A DNA stretch of 64,000 nt from Actinomycetota bacterium (lineage in GTDB: Bacteria > Actinomycetota > Thermoleophilia > Solirubrobacterales > 70-9), in contig JAFDWB010000082.1 of the NCBI GenBank assembly GCA_018268675.1, positions 1-64,000 on the forward strand, given 5' to 3'. Under the pieces are notes generated by a model, which was not told the DNA's origin, ran no database searches, and worked only from the letters and a program-made list of their open reading frames with translations. The position numbers and the translations under genes are program-made. The number at the start of each line of letters is the position of its first letter. Positions within the stretch are counted from its first letter, which is position 1. Below, in pieces: positions 8,051 through 17,558 of the stretch.

Positions 8051-9496
8051 ATGACCGACCGCATCGAGCCATACGTCTGGAAGATCGCCGGCGTCGTGAT
8101 CCTCGGCATGACGATGTCGATCCTCGACACGACGATCGTCAACGTCGCGCTCGACACCCTGAGCCGGGACCTGAACAGCACGATCGCCCAGATCCAGTGG
8201 GTGGCGACCGGCTACCTGCTGGCGCTCGCCGCGGTGATCCCGCTGACCGGCTGGGCGGCGCGGCGCTTCGGCGCCAAGCACGTGTACCTCGCCTCGATCG
8301 GCCTCTTCACGCTCGGCTCGGCCCTCTGCGGGCTCGCCGGCTCGACCACCTCGCTGATCCTCTTCCGCGTCCTCCAGGGCGTCGGCGGCGGGATGATCAT
8401 GCCGGTCGCGCAGATGATCATGGCCGAGGTCGCGGGGCCGAAACGGATGGGCCGGGTGATGGGTGTGGTGGTGATGCCGGCGATGCTGGCGCCGATCCTC
8501 GGGCCGGTGGTCGGCGGCCTGATCCTGCAGAACCTGCACTGGTCCTGGATCTTCTTCGTCAACGTGCCGATCGGCGTGGTCGCCGCCTTCCTCGGCTGGC
8601 GCATGCTGCCGGAATCGGACCTCGGCGAGGCGGGCAAGCTCGACTGGCTCGGCCTGGTGCTGCTCGCCACCAGCATGCCGCTGATCGTCTACGGCCTCTC
8701 GGAAATCGCGACCAAGGAAAGCTTCACCGCGCCGACCGTGATCTGGCCGATCCTCGGCGGCCTGCTGCTCACGATCGTGTTCGGTTGGCACGCGCTGCGC
8801 ACCGAGCGGCCGCTGCTCGACGTGCGCCTATATGCCAACAAGATCTTCGCCGCCGCGTCCCTCACCACCTTCGGCCTCGGCGCCGCCCTCTTCGGCGCGA
8901 TGATCCTGGTGCCGCTGTACTACCAGCAGGTCCGCGGCGAGAGCGTCATCGTCACCGGCCTCCTGGTCGGGCCGCAGGGCCTCGGGATGCTCCTGGTGGC
9001 GCCGTGGATCGCGCGGATGACCGACCGCTTCGGCGGCGGCCGAGTCGCCTTCGTCGGCGTCTCGGTGCTGACCCTCAGCTCGCTGCCGCTGGCCTTCATC
9101 GGCGCCCAGACCTCGATCGTCTTCATCTCGCTGGTCCTGCTCGTCCGCGGCGTCGGCATCGGCCTCTCCTTCATCCCGACCACGACCGTCGCCTTCGCGG
9201 CGCTGCGCACCGACCAGCTCTCCGACGCGACCCCGCAGATGAACGTGCTGCAACGGGTCGGCGGCGCGATCGGCACCGCGGTGCTGGCGGTGGTCCTGCA
9301 GCAGGCGAGCGCCGGCGCCCACACCACCGCCGAGCTGGCGGGCGCCTTCGGCACCGCGTACTGGTGGGCGCTGGGGATCTGCGCGGCGTCGCTGATCCCG
9401 GTCCTCGTCCTCCTGCGGGCCGAGGGACCGAAGGCGAAAAAGCCGACTCCCGAGGTCGAAGAGGCGGAGGAGTTCGTGGAGCCGCTCGGTGCCTGA
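8051..9496 (+). CDS. MFS multidrug exporter, DHA2 (EmrB/QacA) family
   Basis: A 481-residue, 14-helix-type proton antiporter. Family signatures are visible: LDTTIVNVALDTLSRDL in helix 1, WVATGYLLALAAVIPLTGW in helix 2, the GAKHVYLASIGLF loop, and motif C-like GPVVGGLILQ in helix 5. It probably exports drugs or toxic metabolites. The C-terminus is acidic (EVEEAEEFVEPLGA). The ATG at 8051 fits the first helix. The stop overlaps the GTG of the marR gene by 8 nt, so the two are translationally coupled. Confidence 0.93.
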   Translation: MTDRIEPYVWKIAGVVILGMTMSILDTTIVNVALDTLSRDLNSTIAQIQWVATGYLLALAAVIPLTGWAARRFGAKHVYLASIGLFTLGSALCGLAGSTTSLILFRVLQGVGGGMIMPVAQMIMAEVAGPKRMGRVMGVVVMPAMLAPILGPVVGGLILQNLHWSWIFFVNVPIGVVAAFLGWRMLPESDLGEAGKLDWLGLVLLATSMPLIVYGLSEIATKESFTAPTVIWPILGGLLLTIVFGWHALRTERPLLDVRLYANKIFAAASLTTFGLGAALFGAMILVPLYYQQVRGESVIVTGLLVGPQGLGMLLVAPWIARMTDRFGGGRVAFVGVSVLTLSSLPLAFIGAQTSIVFISLVLLVRGVGIGLSFIPTTTVAFAALRTDQLSDATPQMNVLQRVGGAIGTAVLAVVLQQASAGAHTTAELAGAFGTAYWWALGICAASLIPVLVLLRAEGPKAKKPTPEVEEAEEFVEPLGA

Positions 9497-9998
9497 GCAG
9501 GTACGGGTCGCGGCGGCACGCGGCGCCGGTGAGGCGCCCGCGGTGAGCCCGGAGCGCGCCGCGGTCGTCACCGACCTGGGACGCGCGTTCCGGCGCGCCT
9601 TCCGCAGCCTGCGCAGCATGCGCGGCCGCGACACCCATCGCGGCGACGAAATCGGCCACGCCCAGTTCGAGCTGCTGGTCGAGCTCTACGCCGACGGTCC
9701 GCTCCAGGCGGGCGCCCTGGCCGAGGCGGTGGAGGCGAGCCCGGCGACCGTCTCCGGCATGCTCGACCACCTCGCCGCCGCCGAACTGGTCGAGCGCACC
9801 CGCTCCGACGCCGACCGCCGCATCGTCGTCGTCAAGCTCACCCGCCGCGGTCGCCGCAAGGTCGAAGCCCGCAAGGCCCTCTGGCAGCGCCGTTGGCAGG
9901 AGGCGCTCGAGGGCATCGACGACGACGAACTGCGCGTCGCCGCAGCGGTGCTCGAGCGCATCAGCGGCATCTTCGGCGAGGAGCGGCGCGGGGGGTAG
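9489..9998 (+). CDS. MarR family transcriptional regulator
   Basis: A 169-residue winged-helix regulator. Core elements: QFELLVELYADGPLQAGALAEAVE (helices before the HTH), the recognition helix SPATVSGMLDHLAAAELVERT, and the wing SDADRRIVVVKLTRRGRRKV. The first 30 residues are a low-complexity extension. It begins at GTG 9489 inside the end of the MFS gene and very likely represses that exporter until a ligand binds. The palindrome at 8011 is its probable operator. Confidence 0.9.
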   Translation: MPEQVRVAAARGAGEAPAVSPERAAVVTDLGRAFRRAFRSLRSMRGRDTHRGDEIGHAQFELLVELYADGPLQAGALAEAVEASPATVSGMLDHLAAAELVERTRSDADRRIVVVKLTRRGRRKVEARKALWQRRWQEALEGIDDDELRVAAAVLERISGIFGEERRGG

Positions 9999-10042
9999 GG
10001 GCGGGGGCGGCGGCTGGCGCCCCGTGCCGGCCGGCGCCCGAC

Positions 10043-10095
10043 GGCGCGGCCATCCCCCTCATGGTCCGGCTGGTTATGAGGGGGATGGCCGCGCC
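10043..10095. terminator. Perfect 20-bp inverted repeat after the marR gene
   Basis: The arm at 10043-10062 (starts GGCGCGGCC) is the exact reverse complement of 10076-10095, with a 13-nt loop. No T run follows. Its position 45 nt after the marR stop suggests a terminator. Positions 9999-10335 hold no gene: they contain this stem, the repeat at 10133, and the hairpin at 10227. Confidence 0.75.
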
Positions 10096-10132
10096 TTGGC
10101 CCGCGCCGGCCCGGCCGTCCCGTCAAAGAGAC

Positions 10133-10209
10133 GCCAAGGGACGGTGCGTGTCCCGCCGACAACCGCGCGCACCCCGTGAACATTCTCCGGGCCCCCGAGG
10201 TTGATGGGC
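10133..10209 (+). repeat. GCCAAGGGACGG element, copy 1
   Basis: This stretch aligns with 30868-30943 almost without gaps (one nucleotide difference in length). They share a 16-nt start GCCAAGGGACGGTGCG, then CCG.CG.CAAC, GCGCG and the end TTGATGGGC. Most differences are C/T or A/G transitions. In both copies CCGTC just upstream can pair with the GACGG of the core. Here the element sits between two hairpins (10043 and 10227). An old repeat or a structured RNA are both possible. Confidence 0.65.
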
Positions 10210-10226
10210 GTACCACCAGGGCCACG

Positions 10227-10267
10227 GCTGAAGCATTTTGGTCGTCAGGGAACCAAGATGCTTCAGC
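10227..10267. terminator. 16-bp hairpin
   Basis: GCTGAAGCATTTTGGT pairs with ACCAAGATGCTTCAGC (one G.T pair), leaving a 9-nt loop. The arm is similar to that of the hairpin at 22021 (TGAAG.ATT.TGGT in both), so the two belong to one family. It lies about 70 nt before the small hypothetical gene at 10336. Confidence 0.65.
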
Positions 10268-10335
10268 GGGTGATCGGTGCGCCGGGGGTGTTAGCTGGCC
10301 GGGACTTCAGGGAATCACTCGTTAGCCTCCCCGCA

Positions 10336-10614
10336 ATGGCGCTGAGCGAGGCTGACGAGCGGCGGGTCGAAGGGGAGGTGGCGGGGCTTGTGGCGGAGCT
10401 GCGGTTCAGGCCCTCGCAGGAAAAGGAGGACCGGGTCGGGCTGGCGATCGCGGTGATGCCGGAGGAGGAGAGGGACTTTGTGCCGGTGGCGTTGCTGCGG
10501 TTCGTGGACGCCGAACGGCACGGCGAGGCGCTGCCGGAGGCGGCGCCGATCGGGGAGCTGCCGCGGCGCTCCGGCAACCGGTTCGGCTGGACCCTGCGGC
10601 GCCCGCGCGACTGA
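10336..10614 (+). CDS. Small hypothetical protein
   Basis: A 92-residue acidic protein starting MALSEADERRVEGEV at ATG 10336. I do not recognise a family. The middle (RFRPSQEKEDRVGLAIAVMP, then FVPVALLRFVDAE) alternates charged and hydrophobic residues like a small alpha/beta domain, and the end is basic (RFGWTLRRPRD). The longer reading frame from 10201 would run through the hairpin at 10227 and is unlikely. Isolated between hairpins, it may be a single-gene transcript. It could also be a fortuitous frame. Confidence 0.5.
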   Translation: MALSEADERRVEGEVAGLVAELRFRPSQEKEDRVGLAIAVMPEEERDFVPVALLRFVDAERHGEALPEAAPIGELPRRSGNRFGWTLRRPRD

Positions 10615-10727
10615 GGCGCCGGGCCGGACTGGGGGGCGGTCGGCGGCGATGGCGCAGCGCGCCAGCACCGGGCGGCTCGGCGACGAGGTGGCGCCCGGCC
10701 CCGTCGCACCGCGGACCCCCAGAACGA

Positions 10728-10756
10728 CGACGCCCCGCGCGGGGGGCGGGGCGTCG
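10728..10756 (+). terminator. 11-bp GC-rich terminator hairpin
   Basis: CGACGCCCCGC at 10728-10738 pairs perfectly with GCGGGGCGTCG at 10746-10756 across a 7-nt loop. A second, smaller stem (CGGACGG/CCGTCCG, 10764-10786) follows. Together they insulate the small gene at 10336 from the GntR promoter. There is no T run. Confidence 0.7.
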
Positions 10757-10790
10757 AGAGAGCCGGACGGGACTCGAAACCGTCCGACCG

Positions 10791-10810
10791 CTTGTATACT
10801 AGTATTTCTC
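10791..10810 (+). promoter_or_regulatory. GntR-type operator overlapping the -10 box of the pdh cluster
   Basis: TTGTATACTAGTATTT contains the perfect palindrome ATACTAGTAT (10796-10805), overlapped by a TGTATACT extended -10 box. It lies only 7 nt before the ATG of the GntR gene. FadR/FCD-type GntR proteins bind AT-rich dyads with TTGTATAC half-sites, so this is a good candidate for the operator controlling the gntR-pdh genes. The AT-rich block stands out in this GC-rich DNA. Confidence 0.7.
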
Positions 10811-10812
10811 CG

Positions 10813-11532
10813 ATGGCCGAGCCGATTCCCATCAGGGGGGGACAGACTCCCGACCCCGGGCAGAGGTCCGGCCGGGCACCCGCGGGCCCCTATCTGTACG
10901 CCGCGCTGCGCGACCAGATCGTGCGCGCCGAGCTCACGCCCGGCGAACGCCTCTCGGAGACCGAGCTGGGCGAGCGCCTCGGCGTCAGCCGGACGCCGAT
11001 CCGCGAGGCGCTGGGACGGCTGCGCGACGACCGGCTGGTCGAAGTGCGCCCCCAGATCGGCACCTTCGTCGCCCGGATCAGCCCCGCCGCGGTCTCCGAC
11101 GCACAGTTCATCCGCGAGGCGCTCGAGTGCACCGCGGTCCGGGTCGCCGCCGAACTCGCCGACCAAGAGTCGATGGCCCAACTGGAGGAAAACCTGCGCG
11201 CCCAGGAACGCGCCACCGAGCGCATCGACATCGACTCCTGGCAGCTCCTCGACGACACCTTCCACCGCCACCTCTGCGACCTCAGCGGCCACCCGGCGGT
11301 GTGGCCGGTCAACGAGCGCGCCAAGTCGCACCTGATCCGGGTGCGCCGCCTCAGCCTCTCGATGCCCGACTACCTGCCGACGATGGTGGAAGCCCACCGC
11401 GCGATCGCCGAAGCGGTCGAGCGCCATGACCCCGACGGGGCCGTCGAGGCCCTGCGCGAGCACCTGCGCGACGTCCTGCGCGAGGTCCCCCGAATCCGCG
11501 AACAACACCCCGACTACTTCGAGGAGCCCTGA
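10813..11532 (+). CDS. GntR family regulator, FCD (FadR-like) subfamily
   Basis: A 239-residue regulator. The N-terminal winged helix has YLYAALRDQIVRAELTPGER, LSETELGERLGVSRTPIREAL and a wing VEVRPQIGTFVARI. The C-terminal FCD ligand-binding domain has metal-binding-type residues in DDTFHRHLCDLSGHP and the late histidine in VEAHRAIAEAVERHDPDGA. The ATG at 10813 follows the palindromic operator; an upstream TTG at 10792 would lie inside the operator. The stop overlaps the start of pdhA (TGATG), so the regulator is the first gene of the pyruvate dehydrogenase operon and probably senses a carboxylic acid. Confidence 0.92.
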   Translation: MAEPIPIRGGQTPDPGQRSGRAPAGPYLYAALRDQIVRAELTPGERLSETELGERLGVSRTPIREALGRLRDDRLVEVRPQIGTFVARISPAAVSDAQFIREALECTAVRVAAELADQESMAQLEENLRAQERATERIDIDSWQLLDDTFHRHLCDLSGHPAVWPVNERAKSHLIRVRRLSLSMPDYLPTMVEAHRAIAEAVERHDPDGAVEALREHLRDVLREVPRIREQHPDYFEEP

Positions 11533-12608
11533 TGGCCGTAATCGACCGCACCGACTCCCCCGTCGACCTCGACGTCGGCGACCTCTACGACCAGTACCGG
11601 ATGATGTTCCTGATCCGGCGCTTCGAGGAAGCGGCGGAGCGCCAGTACAAGGCGGCGCGGATCGGCGGCTACTGCCACCTGTCCTCAGGGCAGGAGGCGG
11701 CGACGGTCGGCGCGGTCTCGGCGCTGCAGCCGGACGACCTGCTCGTCACCGGGTACCGCAGCCACGGCTTCGCGCTCGCCCGCGGCGTCCCCGCCGACGC
11801 GGTGATGGCGGAGCTCTTCGGCCGCGCCCACGGCTGCGCCCACGGGCGGGGCGGCTCGATGCACCTGCTGGACGTCTCGCGCGGCTACTACGGCGGCTGG
11901 GGGATCGTCGCCGGCCAGCTGCCGATCGCGACCGGGATGGCGCTCTCGCTGGTCCGGCGCGGCGCCGAGCAGGCGGTCCTCTGCGAGCTCGGCGACGGCG
12001 CCGTCAACATGGGCGCCTGGCACGAGTCGCTGAACCTGGCGGGCGTCTGGGACCTGCCGATCGTCTTCTTCGTCGTCAACAACCTCTACGGGATGGGGAC
12101 GAGCGTCGAGCGCGCCTCCGCCGAGCCCGACATCTTCAAGCGCGCCGGCGCCTACCGGATGGAGGGCGAGCGGGTCGACGGCGACGACCTCGAGGAGGTC
12201 GAGGCGGCGACGGCGCGGCTCCTGCGCGCGGCGCGCGAGGACCGGCGCCCGGCCGTGCTCGAGGCGGTCACCTACCGCTACCGCGGCCACTCGGTCGCCG
12301 ACGCCGGGCTCGCCTACCGCACCCGCGAGGAGATCGAGGAGCACCGCAGCGCCGACCCGCTGGCGCGCACCCGGGAGATCCTCGAGTCGCGCGGCGTGCC
12401 GCCGGAGGGGATCGACGCGATCGAGGCCGAGGTCGAGGCCGAGGTCGAGGCGGCCGTCGCCTTCGCCGAGCGCGACGAGGCGCCCGCCGTCGACCGCCTC
12501 GCCGCCGGCATGTACGCGCCCGGCTCCGAGGGCCAGTTCGAGCGCATGCGCCCGGGCAGCCCGTTCGGCGAGGCCGAGCTGGTGTTCGCCGGGGGACTGG
12601 GAGCGTGA
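11532..12608 (+). CDS. Pyruvate (or acetoin/2-oxo acid) dehydrogenase E1 component, alpha subunit
   Basis: A 358-residue thiamine-diphosphate enzyme subunit. The TPP motif is GDGAVNMGAWHESLNLAG...VVNN, preceded by HGRGGSMHLLD and followed by the phosphorylation-loop region YRYRGHSVADAG. With E1 beta and E2 it decarboxylates pyruvate and passes the acetyl group to lipoate. The length is normal. It overlaps the gntR stop and the pdhB start (GTGA). AcoA-type acetoin dehydrogenases look very similar, and no lipoamide dehydrogenase gene follows, so the exact substrate is inferred. Confidence 0.9.
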   Translation: MAVIDRTDSPVDLDVGDLYDQYRMMFLIRRFEEAAERQYKAARIGGYCHLSSGQEAATVGAVSALQPDDLLVTGYRSHGFALARGVPADAVMAELFGRAHGCAHGRGGSMHLLDVSRGYYGGWGIVAGQLPIATGMALSLVRRGAEQAVLCELGDGAVNMGAWHESLNLAGVWDLPIVFFVVNNLYGMGTSVERASAEPDIFKRAGAYRMEGERVDGDDLEEVEAATARLLRAAREDRRPAVLEAVTYRYRGHSVADAGLAYRTREEIEEHRSADPLARTREILESRGVPPEGIDAIEAEVEAEVEAAVAFAERDEAPAVDRLAAGMYAPGSEGQFERMRPGSPFGEAELVFAGGLGA

Positions 12609-13645
12609 GCGGCTCCGGCGTCGCCGCGCCCGCGCCGGCGCGCGCGGGCCTCGAGACGATGACCTACCGCGAGGCCCTCCGCCTCGCGATGCGCCAGGAG
12701 ATGGAACGCGACGAGCGCGTCTTCGTCATGGGCGAGGAGGTCGGCCTCTTCGACGGCTCCTACAAGGTGACCGCCGGGCTGCTCGAGGAATTCGGCCCCG
12801 ACCGGGTGCGCGACACGCCGATCTCCGAGGAGGGCTTCGTAGGTGCCGGGGTCGGCGCGGCGATGCTGGGTGAGCGGCCGATCGTCGAGGTGATGACGCT
12901 GAACTTCCTCCTCGTGGCGATGGACCAGGTGGTGAACCACGCGGCGAAGATCGGCGCGATGTTCGGCGGCGAGGTCCGCTGCCCGCTGGTGATCCGCACC
13001 CCGAACGGGGCCGGGAACCAGCTGACCGCCCAGCACTCGCAGAGCTTCGACGGCTGGTTCGCCGGGACGCCGGGGCTGAAGGTGGTCGCCCCCGCCAACC
13101 CGGCCGACGCCAAGGGCCTGCTGAAGGCGGCGATCCGCGACGACGACCCGGTGCTGGTGATCGAGAACCTGCCGATCTACAAAGAGAAGGGCGAGGTCGA
13201 CCTCGACCCGGAGCTGCTGACGCCGATCGGCCGCGCCGCGGTGGCGCGCGAGGGCTCCGACCTGACCGTCGTCTCGCACTCCTTCGCCACCGTGCGGGCG
13301 CTGCGCGTCGCCGAGAAGCTCGCCGCCGAGCATGGGGTGTCGGCGGAGGTGATCGACCTGCGCAGCCTGCGACCGCTCGACGTGGAGACCGTCGCCGCCT
13401 CGGTGGCGAAGACCAACCGGGTCCTCTGCGTCGAGGAGGGCTGGCCGAGCTACGGCGTCACCGCCGAGCTGGCGGCGCGGATCCAGCGAGCCTGCTTCGA
13501 CGACCTCGACGCGCCGGTCGAGCGGGTGGGGATGGCGGAAGTGCCGCTCCCCTACGCGAAGGAGCTCGAGCTGGCGGCGATGCCGAACGAAGACCGCATC
13601 GAACGGGCGGCCCTCGCCGTCCTCGACCTTGCCCCGGCCCTCTGA
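12605..13645 (+). CDS. 2-oxo acid dehydrogenase E1 component, beta subunit
   Basis: A 346-residue transketolase-like beta subunit, partner of the preceding alpha chain. Typical segments are TYREALRLAMRQEMERDERV, FVMGEEVGLFDGSYKVT, RVRDTPISEEGFVGAGVGAA, and the C-terminal transketolase domain VIDLRSLRPLDVETV and RVLCVEEGW. The likely start is GTG 12605, overlapping the alpha stop by 4 nt; about 19 residues precede the conserved core. The same reading frame is open far upstream, but that part is antisense-like noise. The stop overlaps the E2 start (TGATG). Confidence 0.92.
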   Translation: MSGSGVAAPAPARAGLETMTYREALRLAMRQEMERDERVFVMGEEVGLFDGSYKVTAGLLEEFGPDRVRDTPISEEGFVGAGVGAAMLGERPIVEVMTLNFLLVAMDQVVNHAAKIGAMFGGEVRCPLVIRTPNGAGNQLTAQHSQSFDGWFAGTPGLKVVAPANPADAKGLLKAAIRDDDPVLVIENLPIYKEKGEVDLDPELLTPIGRAAVAREGSDLTVVSHSFATVRALRVAEKLAAEHGVSAEVIDLRSLRPLDVETVAASVAKTNRVLCVEEGWPSYGVTAELAARIQRACFDDLDAPVERVGMAEVPLPYAKELELAAMPNEDRIERAALAVLDLAPAL

Positions 13646-14886
13646 TGCCCGAGATCGTGATGCCGCGCCTCTCCGACTCGATGGAGGAGGGGACGATCCT
13701 GAGTTGGATGAAGCGGGTGGGGGACGAGGTCGCGGTCGGGGATGAGCTGGTGGAGATCGAGACCGACAAGGCGAACATGGCCTATGAGAGCGATGTCGCG
13801 GGGACGCTGACGGAGATCCTGGCGCAGGAGGGTGAGACGCTGCCGATCGGGGCGACGATCGCGGTCGTGGGCGAGCGGGACGAGGTGTCGGCGAGGGACG
13901 CCGAGGGATCGGCCTCGCCGGCCGCGGGTCCTGTCGCCGCAGGGGACCCACCCCCCCTTCCGGTAGCTAAAGCTTCCTCAGGGGGGGTCCCCCCTACGGC
14001 GCCACCCGCGGATCGAGGGGGAAGGGTCAAGGCTTCTCCGCTGGCTCGCCGGGTTGCCTCGGAGCGTGGGATCGACCTGGATTCGTTGGAGGGCAGCGGG
14101 CCGGGGGGGCGGATCGTCAAGGCTGATGTGGAGGGCGTGCCGGCGCGCGCCGAGGTTGCTGCGGGCGCGGCCGCGGAGCCTGCGGAGACCGCCAAGGGTC
14201 AGACCACCTACGTGGAGCTGACGAAGCTCCAACAGGTGGTCTCGCGGCGGATGGCGGAGTCCAAGGCGACGGCGCCTCACTTCTACCTTCAGAGCGAGAT
14301 CGACATGAGCGCCGCGGTGGAGGCCCGTGGGCGGCTGAAGGGGCTGACGCCCGAGGGCGAGGTCGTGCCCTCCTTCAACGACATGGTGGTGAAGGCATGC
14401 GCGCTGGCGCTGCGGGAGCATCCGCTCGCCAACGGTGCTTATAAGGACGGGCGCTTCGAGCTCCACTCGCGGGTCAACGTGGGGGTCGCGGTGGCCGCCC
14501 AGGACGCGCTCGTGGTGCCGACGGTCTTCGACGCCGACCGCAAGGGGCTGCGGGAGATCGCGGCGGACACGAGGGCGCTCGCGGCCAAGGTCCGCGACGG
14601 GTCGATCACCCCGCCCGAGCTCTCCGGGGGGACCTTCACGGTCTCGAACCTGGGGATGTACGGGGTGTCGAACTTCTCCGCCGTGATCAACTCGCCGCAG
14701 GCGGCGATCCTCGCGGTCGGGGCGATCGGCGAGCGGCCTGTTGTCCGTGACGGTCAGATCACCACCGCCCACCTCCTCGGCGTCACCCTGGCCTGCGACC
14801 ACCGGATCCTCTACGGCGCCCCGGCGGCGGAGTTCCTGGCAAGGGTGCGGGCGCTGCTGGAAGAGCCGCTGGGCCTGGCGCTGTAA
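13645..14886 (+). CDS. Dihydrolipoamide acyltransferase (E2)
   Basis: A 413-residue E2 core. Domains: an N-terminal lipoyl domain with the lipoylated Lys in EIETDKANMAYE (about residue 43), an Ala/Pro-rich linker, a peripheral-subunit-binding domain (ASPLARRVASERGIDL, then GSGPGGRIVKADV), and a catalytic domain. The active-site segment reads CDHRILYGAPAAEFL: the usual HxxxDG Asp is Tyr here. The linker (about residues 98-118) is encoded by a G/C-rich inverted repeat. It transfers the acetyl group from lipoate to CoA. It is coupled to E1 beta by TGATG; no E3 gene is in the window. Confidence 0.92.
   Translation: MPEIVMPRLSDSMEEGTILSWMKRVGDEVAVGDELVEIETDKANMAYESDVAGTLTEILAQEGETLPIGATIAVVGERDEVSARDAEGSASPAAGPVAAGDPPPLPVAKASSGGVPPTAPPADRGGRVKASPLARRVASERGIDLDSLEGSGPGGRIVKADVEGVPARAEVAAGAAAEPAETAKGQTTYVELTKLQQVVSRRMAESKATAPHFYLQSEIDMSAAVEARGRLKGLTPEGEVVPSFNDMVVKACALALREHPLANGAYKDGRFELHSRVNVGVAVAAQDALVVPTVFDADRKGLREIAADTRALAAKVRDGSITPPELSGGTFTVSNLGMYGVSNFSAVINSPQAAILAVGAIGERPVVRDGQITTAHLLGVTLACDHRILYGAPAAEFLARVRALLEEPLGLAL
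13942..13994. repeat. Inverted repeat inside the E2 linker
   Basis: Within the reading frame, GGGGACC plus CCCCCCCT (13942-13948 and 13951-13958) pairs with AGGGGGGG plus TCCCC (13980-13992). The intervening 20 or so bases (GGTAGCTAAAGC...) are much more AT-rich than the gene. The repeat keeps the frame and encodes only Pro, Val, Ala, Lys and Ser. It looks like a palindromic element that inserted into a tolerant linker. Confidence 0.6.
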
Positions 14887-14893
14887 TAGCCCG

Positions 14894-17509
<2,616 letters not shown>

Positions 17510-17558
17510 CCTCGCTTCAGGTCTCTAGTCTGGGGGCCGTACGCGACGAGGAGGATTG

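Noticed and set aside
10764-10786. Stem-loop resembling a tRNA T-arm on the minus strand (TTCGAGT in the loop)
   Set aside because: The closing pair mismatches and no anticodon, D or acceptor arm can be found in the flanking sequence; the upstream part is the GntR operator. Not a tRNA or tmRNA.
11426-12604. Upstream extension of the E1 beta frame
   Set aside because: It is the out-of-frame shadow of gntR and E1 alpha; the GTG at 12605 overlaps the alpha stop and precedes the conserved beta core.
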